64,000 bases of DNA from Nocardioides sp. JQ2195 (GTDB taxonomy: Bacteria; Actinomycetota; Actinomycetes; Propionibacteriales; Nocardioidaceae): positions 558,001 through 622,000 of the forward strand of contig NZ_CP050902.1 of the NCBI RefSeq assembly GCF_012272695.1, given 5' to 3'. Each line of letters starts with the position of its first letter. The stretch's first letter is position 1. Shown piece after piece: positions 44,662 through 53,658 of this stretch. The position numbers and the translations under genes were made by a program. The notes under the pieces were generated by a model. The model did no database searches. It was not told the DNA's origin and worked only from the letters and a program-made list of their open reading frames with translations.

Positions 44662-45993
44662 TCAGGCGGGCTCGAAGCCCGGCACGTACTCCTCGAGCAG
44701 GGCCCGGAACCCCACGGTCGCCTCCAGCTGGCACAGCACGCCGAAGCCGCCCAGCCAGACCCGGTGGATCAGCATGTACTCGGGCGGCAGGTTCAGCTTG
44801 AACGCCCGGGCCAGGTTCTCCTGCGAGGGCGTGGCCACCCGCACCGTCTGCTCGCGCAGCCAGGCCCGGGTGAACGAGAAGGTCTCTGCGCGTCCGGCGT
44901 CGAGGAAGGGGCCGAGGTAGTCGCTCAGGTCGTCGGGGGTGAACTCGGTGCGGGCCAGCAGGAAGCCCTCCTCGCGCAGCCCGTCGACGACCGCATCCCA
45001 GTCGTCGGAGATGCCGCGCGAGAGCAGCTCGCCCAGCGGGCGCGGGAAGCCGTCCGGCAAGCGCGCGACGGCGCCGTAGTCCACGATGCCGAGCCGGCCG
45101 TCGGAGCGGATCCGGAAGTTGCCCGGGTGGGGGTCGGCGTGGAGCAGCCCGGTGCGGGTGGGACCGCTGACCAGGAAACGGGCGTAGAGGCCACCGAAGT
45201 GGTCGCGCTGCTCCGGCGTACCGTCCTTGATCACCTGCGCCAGCGACGCCTCGCTGTCCATCCAGGTGGTGACCAGCACCCGTGAGGTGTGCTCCACCAC
45301 GGCGGGCACGACGAAGTCGGGGTCATCGGCGAACTCCTCGGCGAAGACCGACTGCGACGCCGCCTCCAGTGAGTAGTCGAGCTCCTCGGCGATGCGGGCC
45401 TCGAGCTCGGCGAGCAGCGGCTTGATGTCGAGTCCGGGGGCCAGCACGGTGAACAGGCGCGCCATCCGCCCGATCTGCTTGATGTCGGAGCGCAGCGCCT
45501 TGGCGGCCCCGGGGTACTGCACCTTGACCGCGACATCGGTTCCGTCAGCCCAGGTGGCGCGGTGCACCTGCCCGATCGAGGCCGAGGCGACCGGTGCGGT
45601 GTCGAAGGTGGCGAAGCGGGTGCGCCAGTCGATGCCGAGCTCCTCGGCCATCACTGACTCGAGCATCCGCACCGACATCGGGGGAGCGGAGTCCTGCAGC
45701 TTCGTCAGCGCCTCGCGATAGGGGCCGGCCAGCTCGTCCGGCAGCGCGGACTCGAAGATGCTCATCGCCTGGCCGAACTTCATCGCCCCGCCCTTGAGCT
45801 CGCCGAGGACCTTGAAGATCTGGTCGGCGGTGCGGGCCTGGACCTCCGTCAGGACGAGGTTGGCGGGCCGTCCGACGAGTCGCTTGCCGACACCGAGCGT
45901 CGTCCGCCCGGCGAAGCCGACCGGGAGCGTGGCGAGTCGAGCCGTGCGCCCGAAGGCGGACTGGCGCATCTTCCGGTTGTCGTCCTCAGCCAC
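44662..45993 (-). CDS. ABC1/UbiB-family atypical kinase
   Basis: A 443-residue ABC1 (AarF/UbiB) protein. The KxGQ signature is GGAMKFGQAMSIFES, the Ala-rich nucleotide loop VASASIGQVHRA, and the catalytic DPHPGNF and DYGAVARLP motifs are present. The family supports isoprenoid quinone biology and lipid homeostasis through ATPase activity. The GTG at 45993 is 7 bases after the -10 TAGGCT (first base 46006), so it is probably leaderless, which decides the start. Confidence 0.92.
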   Translation of the reverse strand: MAEDDNRKMRQSAFGRTARLATLPVGFAGRTTLGVGKRLVGRPANLVLTEVQARTADQIFKVLGELKGGAMKFGQAMSIFESALPDELAGPYREALTKLQDSAPPMSVRMLESVMAEELGIDWRTRFATFDTAPVASASIGQVHRATWADGTDVAVKVQYPGAAKALRSDIKQIGRMARLFTVLAPGLDIKPLLAELEARIAEELDYSLEAASQSVFAEEFADDPDFVVPAVVEHTSRVLVTTWMDSEASLAQVIKDGTPEQRDHFGGLYARFLVSGPTRTGLLHADPHPGNFRIRSDGRLGIVDYGAVARLPDGFPRPLGELLSRGISDDWDAVVDGLREEGFLLARTEFTPDDLSDYLGPFLDAGRAETFSFTRAWLREQTVRVATPSQENLARAFKLNLPPEYMLIHRVWLGGFGVLCQLEATVGFRALLEEYVPGFEPA

Positions 45994-46031
45994 GTCGCCG
46001 AGCCTATCGGGGCAGGGGTTGGCCGAACCGG

Positions 46032-46718
46032 TCAGAGTGCGCGGTCGAGCGCTGCTTCCACGTGGAGCGTGGTGCACGGGAAGAGCGGCACCTCGACGTC
46101 GGCCTGCTCGATGAGCAGCTCCAGCTCGGTGCACCCGAGGATGACGCCCTGCGCGCCGCCGTCCCAGAGCTCATCGATGAGCTTGACGATCTTGCGGCGC
46201 GAGGTGTCGAGCACCTGCCCGTGGACGAGCTCGTTGTAGATCACCGCGTTGACCATGTCGTGGTGCTCGGGTGCCGGGACCTGCACCTCGAGCCCGTGGG
46301 AGGCCAGTCGGTCGGTGAAGAACGTGCGCGACATCGCGAAGGTGGTGCCCAGCAGCGCGACGGTCTCGACGCGGTTGGCCTTGCAGTTCTCGGCGACCAC
46401 GTCGGCGAGGTGCAGCAGGGGGATGTCGATGGCCGCCTCGACCTGCTCGGCGACCCGGTGGAACGTGGTGGTGCACAGCATGAGGAAGTCGGCGCCGGCC
46501 TTCTCCACTCCCTGCGCCGCGTCGGCGAGGATGCGCGCGACGCCGTCCCAGTCCTCCCGCTGGCCCAGGGCGGTCACCTCCGCGAAGTCCACGGAGGCCA
46601 TCACGGTCTTCGCCGACGAGTAGCCCCCGAGTCGCTTCTCGACGCCGAGGTTGAGGTCCTTGTAGTAGGCAGCGCTGCTTTCCCAGCTCATGCCGCCGAT
46701 CATTCCGATGGTCTGCAC
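46032..46718 (-). CDS. Aspartate/glutamate racemase family protein
   Basis: A 228-residue Asp/Glu racemase-fold protein. GMIGGMSWESSAAYY opens the chain, and the two catalytic cysteines are in MLCTTTFHR and LGCTELELL. It should interconvert D- and L-aspartate or a related acidic amino acid without cofactor. The GTG at 46718 has GGAGAC upstream. It is separated by only 38 bases from the ABC1 kinase promoter region; no operon is evident. Confidence 0.9.
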   Translation of the reverse strand: MQTIGMIGGMSWESSAAYYKDLNLGVEKRLGGYSSAKTVMASVDFAEVTALGQREDWDGVARILADAAQGVEKAGADFLMLCTTTFHRVAEQVEAAIDIPLLHLADVVAENCKANRVETVALLGTTFAMSRTFFTDRLASHGLEVQVPAPEHHDMVNAVIYNELVHGQVLDTSRRKIVKLIDELWDGGAQGVILGCTELELLIEQADVEVPLFPCTTLHVEAALDRAL

Positions 46719-46880
46719 ACGCGAAGTCTCCCGTGTCGGCGTGGATTCGGCCACCCCGGGTCCGCTCCGTGGCACGTGTGCCGGCGGGTACGCCGCCCGG
46801 GCGAGGCCGCTGCGGGCCGCGGCGGGCCGCGGCGGCCGCGGCAGGAGGTCGCGGTGGCGGGAGCGGTGGCGGGAAGAGGC

Positions 46881-47627
46881 TCAGGTGACGCGGTGCACCT
46901 TGTGCTGGGCGGCCTGGGCGCGGGGCTTGATCACCAGCTCGTCGATGTTCACGTGGGCCGGCCGGGTGGCCACCCAGGCGATCGCGTCGGCGACGTCCTC
47001 GGCGACCAAGGGGTCGGGCACGCCGGCGTACACCGCATCGGCCTTGGCCTGGTCGCCGCCGAAGCGGACCAGGGAGAACTCCTCGGTGTGCACCATGCCG
47101 GGCGCCACCTCGGAGATCCGGATCGGCTCGCCGACCAGCTCGAGGCGCAGGGTCTCGGTGACCACCTTCTCGGCGTGCTTGGCGGCCGTGTAGCCAGCGC
47201 CGGTCTCGTAGGCGACCCGCCCCGCGGTCGACCCGACGTTGACGATGAGCCCGTCGCCGCTCGCCCGCAACGCCGGCAGCAGGGCCTGCGTGACGTGGAG
47301 GACGCCGAGCACGTTGACGTCGTACATCGCCTTCCACTGGGCCGGGTCGGCCGACTCGACGGGAGCCGAGCCGAAGGCGCCGCCCGCGTTGTTCACCAGC
47401 ACGTGGAGGACGTCCCCGACCACCTCGCGCAGGCCGGCCACGGATGCCGGGTCGGTGACGTCGCACGGGACGGCGACACCGCCGATCTCTTCGGCCAACG
47501 CCTGGATCCGGTCGGTGCGGCGGGCCGCGCAGAGGACGTGGAGGCCCTCCGCGGCCAGGGCGCGCGCGGTGGCCGCGCCGATCCCGCTGGAGGCTCCGGT
47601 GACGACGGCAGTGCGACGAGTGCTCAT
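46881..47627 (-). CDS. Short-chain dehydrogenase/reductase (YdfG-like)
   Basis: A 248-residue SDR: TGASSGIGAATA near residue 11, NNAGGAFG, catalytic Ser in VGSTAGRV, Tyr/Lys in YTAAKHAEK, and the RFGGD and IDELVIKPRAQ segments typical of the YdfG/serine-3-dehydrogenase branch. It is a housekeeping-type NADP oxidoreductase of unknown substrate. The ATG at 47627 lies 13 bases from a weak CACAAT hexamer and may be leaderless. Confidence 0.87.
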   Translation of the reverse strand: MSTRRTAVVTGASSGIGAATARALAAEGLHVLCAARRTDRIQALAEEIGGVAVPCDVTDPASVAGLREVVGDVLHVLVNNAGGAFGSAPVESADPAQWKAMYDVNVLGVLHVTQALLPALRASGDGLIVNVGSTAGRVAYETGAGYTAAKHAEKVVTETLRLELVGEPIRISEVAPGMVHTEEFSLVRFGGDQAKADAVYAGVPDPLVAEDVADAIAWVATRPAHVNIDELVIKPRAQAAQHKVHRVT

Positions 47628-47753
47628 GGCCCGATTGTGCCCGACCCCCGACGGCCAGCCCGCGGGACGGGTGGGGGGAGGGTGGCACCGGAGCGGCCGG
47701 AACGGCAGACTGTGGGACTCACCTCGTCCGTCGACTGAAGGGAGGGCGTTGTC

Positions 47754-48104
47754 GTGCGCTCGTTGGCTGCCCTGTGCGGGATCCTGGGTGGGCTGTGCCT
47801 GGTGGCACAGTACTTCCTCGACGACGTCGACCTGCTGCGGTGGATCGGGCTCGGCCTGCTCGGCGTGGCCGCGCTGTGCATCGGTCTGATGCTGGTCCCG
47901 AAGGCGCCGGTGTGGTTGAAGGCCATCGTGGGGGTGGGCGTGGTCGCCCTCTCCGGCTCCGTGCTGGCCACCCTCCACAGCGAGATCGGCGTCGAGGTGG
48001 TCGACCTGGTCGTCGGCTGCGCGGCGGTGCTGCTCTTCCTCGGGCTGGGCTGGCGTTGGCGCAGGTCGCGCCCGCCTCGCGTGCACGGCTCCCACAGCAA
48101 GTGA
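47754..48104 (+). CDS. Small integral membrane protein
   Basis: A 116-residue protein with four hydrophobic segments (about 4-22, 28-47, 55-72 and 80-98) and a basic C-terminal tail (RWRRSRPPRVHG). The GTG start has GGGAGG nine bases upstream. I do not recognise the family. It lies just before mshA in the same direction, with a 104-base gap. Confidence 0.75.
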   Translation: MRSLAALCGILGGLCLVAQYFLDDVDLLRWIGLGLLGVAALCIGLMLVPKAPVWLKAIVGVGVVALSGSVLATLHSEIGVEVVDLVVGCAAVLLFLGLGWRWRRSRPPRVHGSHSK

Positions 48105-48208
48105 CGCCTCGCGTTCCCCTGGCGGACGCGTCGAACCCTCCTCCCGCACCGGCGGAATAATCACGGGTGATCGTGGAGTTGAGGCCCTGAAGGAGGTACG
48201 ACGCGCAG

Positions 48209-49465
48209 ATGAGCCGCATCGCGATGATCAGCCTGCACACCTCGCCGTTGGACCAACCCGGCATCGGTGACGCGGGCGGGATGAACGTCTATGTGATCGA
48301 GCTCTCCCGTCGTCTCGCAGCCCGGGGCATCTCGGTCGACATCTTCACCCGGGCCACGTCCTCCACCCTCGACCCGCTGGTCGAGGTCGACGACCACGTC
48401 CTCGTGCGTCACGTGCACGCCGGCCCCTTCGAGGGTCTGACCAAGGCCGAACTGCCGGGCCAGATGTGTGTCTTCGCCCGTGAGGTGCTGCGCGCGGAGG
48501 CCGGTCACCTCCCCGGCCACTACGACGCCGTGCACTCGCACTACTGGCTCTCCGGGCAGGTCGGTGCCCTGGCGCGAGACCGTTGGGGCGTGCCCCTGGT
48601 GCACTCCATGCACACCATGGCCAAGGTCAAGAACGAGGCGCTGGCCGAGGGGGACACCCCCGAGCCGGGCGTCCGGGTGCTCGGCGAGGAGCAGGTCGTC
48701 GAGGCCGCCGACATGCTGATCGCCAACACCGACATCGAGGCCGCCCAGCTGGTCAACCTCTACGACGCCGAGCCGTCGCGGGTCGAGGTGGTCCATCCCG
48801 GCGTCGACCTCGACGTGTTCCGTCGACGCAGCGGCGCGCGGGAGCGGCTGGGCCTTCCGGGCGAGGCGCAGGTCCTGCTCTTCGCCGGACGGCTGCAGCC
48901 ACTCAAGGCGCCCGACGTGCTGCTCCGCGCGGTCCGCGTGCTCCTCGACGAGGACCCCTCCCTCCGCTCGGGGCTCATCGTCCCCATCGTCGGCGGTCCC
49001 TCGGGGTCCGGCCTCGAGCACCCCGAGTCACTTGCCGAGCTGGCCCACGACCTTGGCCTCGACGACGTCGTACGCTTCGTGCCCCCGGTCGCTCGCGAGG
49101 AGCTGGCCGACTGGTTCAGGGCGGCGACGCTGGTCGCGGTGCCGTCCTACAACGAGTCCTTCGGGCTGGTCGCGGTCGAGGCCCAGGCCACCGGGACCCC
49201 CGTGGTCGCAGCCGCGGTCGGCGGACTGCCGACCGTCGTGCGCGACGGACACTCGGGGCTGCTGGTGCCCTCCCACGACCCACGCGACTGGGCGCTGGCC
49301 CTGCGCCGGGTGCTCCAGGAGCCGGGGCTGCACGGGCAGCTCGCCGCCGGCGCGCTCGAGCAGGCCGCGCACTTCTCGTGGGAACGAACCGCTGACCGTA
49401 CCCTCGAGGTGTACCGCAAGGCAGCAGGCCTGATGAAGGAGGAGTCGATTGTCTCCGCAGGCTGA
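48209..49465 (+). CDS. mshA: D-inositol-3-phosphate glycosyltransferase MshA
   Basis: A 418-residue GT-B (family 4) glycosyltransferase. It has the MshA N-terminus ([20 protein letters not shown]), the HSHYWLSG segment, [11 protein letters not shown] at the hinge and the EX7E region [20 protein letters not shown]. MshA joins GlcNAc to inositol-3-phosphate, the first step of mycothiol synthesis, which supports an actinobacterial source. AAGGAGGT precedes the ATG. It overlaps the YbjN-like gene. Confidence 0.96.
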   Translation: MSRIAMISLHTSPLDQPGIGDAGGMNVYVIELSRRLAARGISVDIFTRATSSTLDPLVEVDDHVLVRHVHAGPFEGLTKAELPGQMCVFAREVLRAEAGHLPGHYDAVHSHYWLSGQVGALARDRWGVPLVHSMHTMAKVKNEALAEGDTPEPGVRVLGEEQVVEAADMLIANTDIEAAQLVNLYDAEPSRVEVVHPGVDLDVFRRRSGARERLGLPGEAQVLLFAGRLQPLKAPDVLLRAVRVLLDEDPSLRSGLIVPIVGGPSGSGLEHPESLAELAHDLGLDDVVRFVPPVAREELADWFRAATLVAVPSYNESFGLVAVEAQATGTPVVAAAVGGLPTVVRDGHSGLLVPSHDPRDWALALRRVLQEPGLHGQLAAGALEQAAHFSWERTADRTLEVYRKAAGLMKEESIVSAG

Positions 49466-49934
49466 GGTGATCCGTGGCTGGTTGAAGGACAACGACGTCG
49501 AGTGGGACGAGGACTCCCCGGGCATCTTCTCGTTCGCGTTGCCGGGAGAGCGCAAGCTGCAGACCCCGGTGCGCCTCGACCTCGGCCCCCACGCCCTCGG
49601 CGTTCACGCCTTCGTCTGTCGCAACCCCGACGAGAACCACGAGGGTGTCTTCCGGTGGTTGCTGGAGAAGAACCTCAAGCTGTACGCCGTCGCGTTCGCC
49701 ATCGATCGACACGGCGACATCTATCTCGACGCGCGACTGCCGCTGTCGTCGGTCAACGAGGACGACCTCGATCGGGTGCTCGGCACGGTGCTGGCGACCG
49801 CCGACGAGTCGTTCAACACCATCCTCGAGCTCGGCTTCGCGAGCTCGATCCGCAAGGAGTGGGAGTGGCGCATCTCCCGAGGTGAGTCCACGAAGAACCT
49901 CGAGGCGTTCCGTGGGTGGCTCGAGCAGGAGTAG
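49449..49934 (+). CDS. YbjN-domain (type III secretion chaperone-like fold) protein
   Basis: A 161-residue YbjN-family protein ([52 protein letters not shown]). A TTG start at 49449 with GGAGGAG at ideal spacing is chosen; it overlaps the end of mshA by 17 bases. The mshA-YbjN pairing is conserved in actinobacteria (Rv0486-Rv0487). The function is unknown. Confidence 0.85.
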   Translation: MSPQAEVIRGWLKDNDVEWDEDSPGIFSFALPGERKLQTPVRLDLGPHALGVHAFVCRNPDENHEGVFRWLLEKNLKLYAVAFAIDRHGDIYLDARLPLSSVNEDDLDRVLGTVLATADESFNTILELGFASSIRKEWEWRISRGESTKNLEAFRGWLEQE

Positions 49935-49943
49935 GTTCCGCCC

Positions 49944-50300
49944 ATGACGACAGTTGCCTACGTGATCGTCGCACTGGTGGCGGCCCTGCACCTCTACTTC
50001 CTGGTGCTCGAGATGTTCCTCTGGACTGCACCGGCCGGTCGCAAGGCATTCGGGCTCACGCCGGAGTTCGCCGAGGAGACCAAGGCGTTGGGTGCCAACC
50101 AGGGCCTCTACAACGGGTTCCTCGTGGCCGGGCTGGTGTTCGGGATGGTCCGCACCGATGCGCCGACCATCGCGTTCTTCCTGGCCTGCGTGGTGGTGGC
50201 CGGCGTCTTCGGCGCGGTCACCGTGAGCCGCAAGATCCTCGTCATCCAGGCCGTGCCGGCTGCGCTGGGGCTGGTCGCACTGGGTCTCGCCCAGGCCTGA
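49944..50300 (+). CDS. DUF1304 family membrane protein
   Basis: A 118-residue protein with four membrane segments and the DUF1304 signatures LHLYFLVLEMFLW and NQGLYNGFLVAGL. The function is unknown. It starts nine bases after the YbjN-like stop and is likely co-transcribed. Confidence 0.88.
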   Translation: MTTVAYVIVALVAALHLYFLVLEMFLWTAPAGRKAFGLTPEFAEETKALGANQGLYNGFLVAGLVFGMVRTDAPTIAFFLACVVVAGVFGAVTVSRKILVIQAVPAALGLVALGLAQA

Positions 50301-50330
50301 TCCTCTGGCCTGATCCCTCGGCCCGGTCCT

Positions 50331-50395
50331 GTGGCCCGGTGTATTGACCCGGTGCATTGACCCGGGGCTGTGGCCCGGTGTATTGACCCGATCCG
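50331..50395. repeat. Imperfect tandem repeat around CCCGGTGTATTGACCCG
   Basis: TGGCCCGGTGTATTGACCCG occurs at about 50332 and again at about 50371, with a shorter ATTGACCCGG copy between. It lies between the DUF1304 gene and the promoter of the C39-like peptidase. Confidence 0.7.
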
Positions 50396-50431
50396 TCCCA
50401 CGCGTCACTTCTGTCACTTACCCTTGTGGCC

Positions 50432-51706
50432 ATGGACTTCCCCCGTAGTCGCTCGTCCCGCATCGCCGTCCAGACCGCCGTGCTGCTCCTCGCCGGGTCG
50501 CTCTCGACCGCCGCAGTGGCGCCGGCCGGAGCTGCCCCCGGGCCGCGTGTCGCGGTCCAGGCCCAGAAGGCGCCGTCGGCGCAGGTCCTCACCAAGCGCT
50601 GGAGCTCGACGAAGAACTTCAACAACGGCACCAAGCAGGGCATCACGGTCCGCAAGGGCTCGATGCGCATCGGCGACGCCCCCCGCAGGACGAGGGTGCG
50701 GGATCCGTTCGCCGACAAGCCGGCCCGCACGATGGACTACGCACGCTGGGTCTCGCCCTGGAAGGCCGTCGGGTTCGACGCCACCAACGTGATCCCCTCG
50801 TGGAACGCGCGGGCTCCGCGCGGCACGTTCGTCCGCATCAACATCCGCACCCGTTCCGCCACCGGCACCAGCAGCTGGGACCGGGTCGCTGACTGGACCC
50901 ACGCCGAGCAGGGGATGCACCGTCACTCGGGTGGCGCGCAGACCGACGACCTGAACAAGCTGCTCACCGACACCCTGGTCAGCCAGGGCACCAGCCGGAT
51001 CCGCGCGGTGCAGGTGCGGCTCACCCTGCTCCGCCCGGCTGGCTCGACGACCACCCCCGTCCTCGACTCGGCAGGCTTCGTGGCGGCGAGCTTCACCAGC
51101 CGCACGCCGGCGACGTCACCGACCACGATGACGGCGAGGACGCGGCTGGACGTCCCGAAGTTCTCCCAGATGACCCACCAGGGCCACTACCCGCAGTGGG
51201 ACAACGGCGGCGAGGCGTGGTGCTCTCCGACGTCGACGGCGATGGTGCTGCGCTACTACGGCACCGGTCCGTCCCCGGCTGACTACGCGTGGACCGGAGA
51301 GACCGATGGCCAGGTCGACCACGCCGCGCGCTACGCCTACGACTACAGCTACCAGGGCGCCGGCAACTGGCCGTTCAACACGGCGTACGCCGGCAGCTTC
51401 GGCACGGACGCGTTCGTCACCCGGCTGATGGACCTGCGCGGTGCGGAGAGGTTGATCCGGAAGGGCATCCCGGTGGTCACCTCGATCGCGTTCTCGCGCG
51501 GCGGCCTCGACGGATCCCCGTTGACGTCGACGCCGGGCCACCTGGTGGTGATCGTCGGCTTCACCGCCGACGGCCGGGTGATCGTCAACGACCCGGCGGC
51601 ACCGGAGAACTCCACCGTGCGCCGGACCTACCGTCGTGACCAGTTCGAGCGAGCCTGGCTGGGCGGCTCCGGCGGCGTCGCCTACGTGGTCCGCGCGCCC
51701 AGGTAG
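50432..51706 (+). CDS. Secreted C39-like (papain-fold) peptidase
   Basis: A 424-residue protein with a Sec signal peptide (hydrophobic core VLLLAGSLSTAAVAPAG, cleavage near AGAAPG), an N-terminal beta-rich domain (about 50-220) and a C39_2 cysteine-peptidase domain (about 230-424). The domain has Cys in EAWCSPTSTAMVLRYYG, His in GHLVVIVGF and a polar partner in VNDPAAP. It probably acts outside the cell on peptides or the wall. ATG 50432 is 7 bases after the -10 TACCCT (50419-50424), so it is leaderless. Confidence 0.85.
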   Translation: MDFPRSRSSRIAVQTAVLLLAGSLSTAAVAPAGAAPGPRVAVQAQKAPSAQVLTKRWSSTKNFNNGTKQGITVRKGSMRIGDAPRRTRVRDPFADKPARTMDYARWVSPWKAVGFDATNVIPSWNARAPRGTFVRINIRTRSATGTSSWDRVADWTHAEQGMHRHSGGAQTDDLNKLLTDTLVSQGTSRIRAVQVRLTLLRPAGSTTTPVLDSAGFVAASFTSRTPATSPTTMTARTRLDVPKFSQMTHQGHYPQWDNGGEAWCSPTSTAMVLRYYGTGPSPADYAWTGETDGQVDHAARYAYDYSYQGAGNWPFNTAYAGSFGTDAFVTRLMDLRGAERLIRKGIPVVTSIAFSRGGLDGSPLTSTPGHLVVIVGFTADGRVIVNDPAAPENSTVRRTYRRDQFERAWLGGSGGVAYVVRAPR

Positions 51707-51794
51707 TCCTGCTCCACGCGGTCGTCCGTCCGCAGGAGTCTCGATCGCGTCGACGGCTCGGCCGCCGAACGGGAGGGCGGGCGGTCATTTCAGC

Positions 51795-51859
51795 AGGAAG
51801 TTCGCCGTCGAGACGTCGGCGCACCGCCTCGGGCGTCGTGGCCGTGGCCCGAACTTCCT
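51795..51859. terminator. Spaced inverted repeat in convergent gap
   Basis: AGGAAGTTCG (51795-51804) pairs with CGAACTTCCT (51850-51859), with partly self-complementary GC-rich DNA between. It lies between the convergent C39-like peptidase and EamA genes; the rest of 51707-51899 shows nothing recognisable. Confidence 0.45.
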
Positions 51860-51899
51860 CCCGTGGTGATCGCGACCGCCGCGCAGCCCTGCGGGACCC

Positions 51900-52826
51900 T
51901 CAGACCGGCTGTTCCTCCGGTACGTCGACCAGCGGCTCGCGCACCCGGGTACGCCGACGCGAGACGAGCACCCCGACCACGCACAGCAACCCACCGACGT
52001 ACGCGAGGGCGGGCGGTGTCTCCCCGAGGAGCACGGCGGCCAGCGCGATGGCGATCACCGGCACCAGGAACGTCGTGATCGCCAGCCGGCCGGCGTCCAT
52101 GTGGGTCAACGCGAAGGCCCAGGTGCTGAACGCGAGTGCGGTCGGGAAGACACCGAGGTAGAGGATCCACAACCAGGACTCGGTGCTCCCGTGCTGGACC
52201 AGGTCGACGAACTCCCCGGTGAACGGCGAGGCGGTGAGCAGGCCCATCACGCAGGCCAGGAAGGTGATCTCGAAGGGGTGCAGGCGCCGGGTCAGGGGCT
52301 TCTGGCAGACCACGCCGATGCCGTAGGTGATCGCCGCGAGCACGGTGAGCAGGACTCCCCAGAGGTCGCGGTCGCCGGACTGGTCGTTGGCGAGCGCGAT
52401 GATCGCCACGCCGGCGAAGCCGATCGCGATGCCGATCACCAACCAGCGGGTCAGGCGCTCGTCGAGGAAGACCGCGGCCAGCAGGGCCACCAGCAGGGGA
52501 CCGATCTGGATCAACATGGCGGCGGTGCCGGCGTCGATGCGCCGCTCGGCCTCGTTCAGGGCCAGGTTGTAGATCCCGAACCACATGACGCCACAGGCGA
52601 CGAGCAGCACCCACTCACCGCCTCTCGGCCACGTCCGGGGCCGGCGGAAGACCATCAGCCCGAGCACGACCGAGGCGATCCCCAGGCGGCCGATGGTCAG
52701 TGCGCCGGGCGTGACCTCGTGGCCGAGGTGGCGGATCGCGACGAACGCCGAGGCCCAGCAGACGAGGGTGAAGGCGGCCGCAGCGCCGGGGAGCCAGGTG
52801 CGCTGGAGCGCGGGTGTTGTCGTCAC
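51900..52826 (-). CDS. EamA/DMT-superfamily exporter
   Basis: A 308-residue drug/metabolite transporter with ten hydrophobic segments and two EamA repeats (WASAFVAIRHLGHEVTP; GETPPALAYVGGLLCVVGV at the end). It probably exports a small metabolite. The GTG at 52826 lies 7 bases after the -10 TAGGCT (first base 52838), giving a leaderless start. Confidence 0.88.
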   Translation of the reverse strand: MTTTPALQRTWLPGAAAAFTLVCWASAFVAIRHLGHEVTPGALTIGRLGIASVVLGLMVFRRPRTWPRGGEWVLLVACGVMWFGIYNLALNEAERRIDAGTAAMLIQIGPLLVALLAAVFLDERLTRWLVIGIAIGFAGVAIIALANDQSGDRDLWGVLLTVLAAITYGIGVVCQKPLTRRLHPFEITFLACVMGLLTASPFTGEFVDLVQHGSTESWLWILYLGVFPTALAFSTWAFALTHMDAGRLAITTFLVPVIAIALAAVLLGETPPALAYVGGLLCVVGVLVSRRRTRVREPLVDVPEEQPV

Positions 52827-52904
52827 TGCACAAGCCTAGGGACCGGCCTCGCCCCTGCCGAGCGATTTTCGGACACCGATGCGCGAGATCCCGCCGTACT
52901 TCCC

Positions 52905-52969
52905 CGATAGTCCCCAACGTCCGGCAGGTGAACTCGGCAGATCGACCTGCCGGACGTTGGGGACTATCG
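52905..52969. terminator. 25-bp perfect-arm hairpin after regX3
   Basis: Arms 52905-52929 and 52945-52969 pair perfectly around a 15-base loop. The outer ends CGATAGTCCC/GGGACTATCG and inner ACGTC and GCA are shared with 21264-21328. It probably ends the senX3-regX3 mRNA. Confidence 0.8.
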
Positions 52970-52980
52970 AGAAGCAGCAG

Positions 52981-53658
52981 TCAGAGGTCGAGCTTGTAGC
53001 CGAGGCCGCGCACGGTGACCAGGAGCTTGGGCTCGCCCGGGTCGTCCTCGAGCTTGGCCCGCAGCCGCTTCACGTGGACGTCGAGGGTCTTGGTGTCGCC
53101 GACGTAGTCGGAACCCCACACCCGGTCGATCAGCTGGCCGCGGGTCAGCACCCGGCCCGGGTTGCGCAGGAACATCTCCAGCAGCTCGAACTCCTTGAGC
53201 GGGAGGCGCTGCTCCTCGCCACCGACCGTCACCACGTGGCGCTCGACATCCATCCGCACCGGGCCGGCCTCGAGGGTGGCCGGCGCGAGGTCGGGCTCCT
53301 GACCGCGGCGCAGTACGGCGCGGATCCGCGCCACCAGCTCGCGGGGTGAGTAGGGCTTGGTGACGTAGTCGTCGGCGCCCAGCTCGAGGCCGACGACCTT
53401 GTCGACCTCGTCGTCCTTGGCGCTGACCATGATCACCGGAACGGTGGAGGTCTGGCGGATCTGGCGGCACACCTCGGTCCCGGGCAGGCCGGGGAGCATG
53501 AGGTCGAGCAGCACGATGTCGGCCCCCGCCCGATCGAACTCGGCGAGGGCGTCGGGGCCGGTGTTGGCGATCGCCACCTCGAAGCCTTCCTTGCGCAGCA
53601 TGTACGCCAAGGCGTCGCTGTAGCTCTCTTCGTCCTCGACGACAAGTACCCGGGTCAC
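52981..53658 (-). CDS. regX3: Response regulator RegX3 (OmpR/PhoB family)
   Basis: A 225-residue response regulator. The receiver domain (1-118) has the acidic pair in VVEDEES, the phospho-Asp in VLLDLMLPG and Lys in TKPYSPREL. The winged-helix DNA-binding domain (128-225) has ILTRGQLIDRVWG-like VLTRGQLIDRVWG and HVKRLRAKLE. The GTG at 53658 follows GGAGGC and overlaps the senX3 stop (GTGA). It controls phosphate-starvation genes, probably via the repeats at 54805-54861. Confidence 0.95.
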   Translation of the reverse strand: MTRVLVVEDEESYSDALAYMLRKEGFEVAIANTGPDALAEFDRAGADIVLLDLMLPGLPGTEVCRQIRQTSTVPVIMVSAKDDEVDKVVGLELGADDYVTKPYSPRELVARIRAVLRRGQEPDLAPATLEAGPVRMDVERHVVTVGGEEQRLPLKEFELLEMFLRNPGRVLTRGQLIDRVWGSDYVGDTKTLDVHVKRLRAKLEDDPGEPKLLVTVRGLGYKLDL

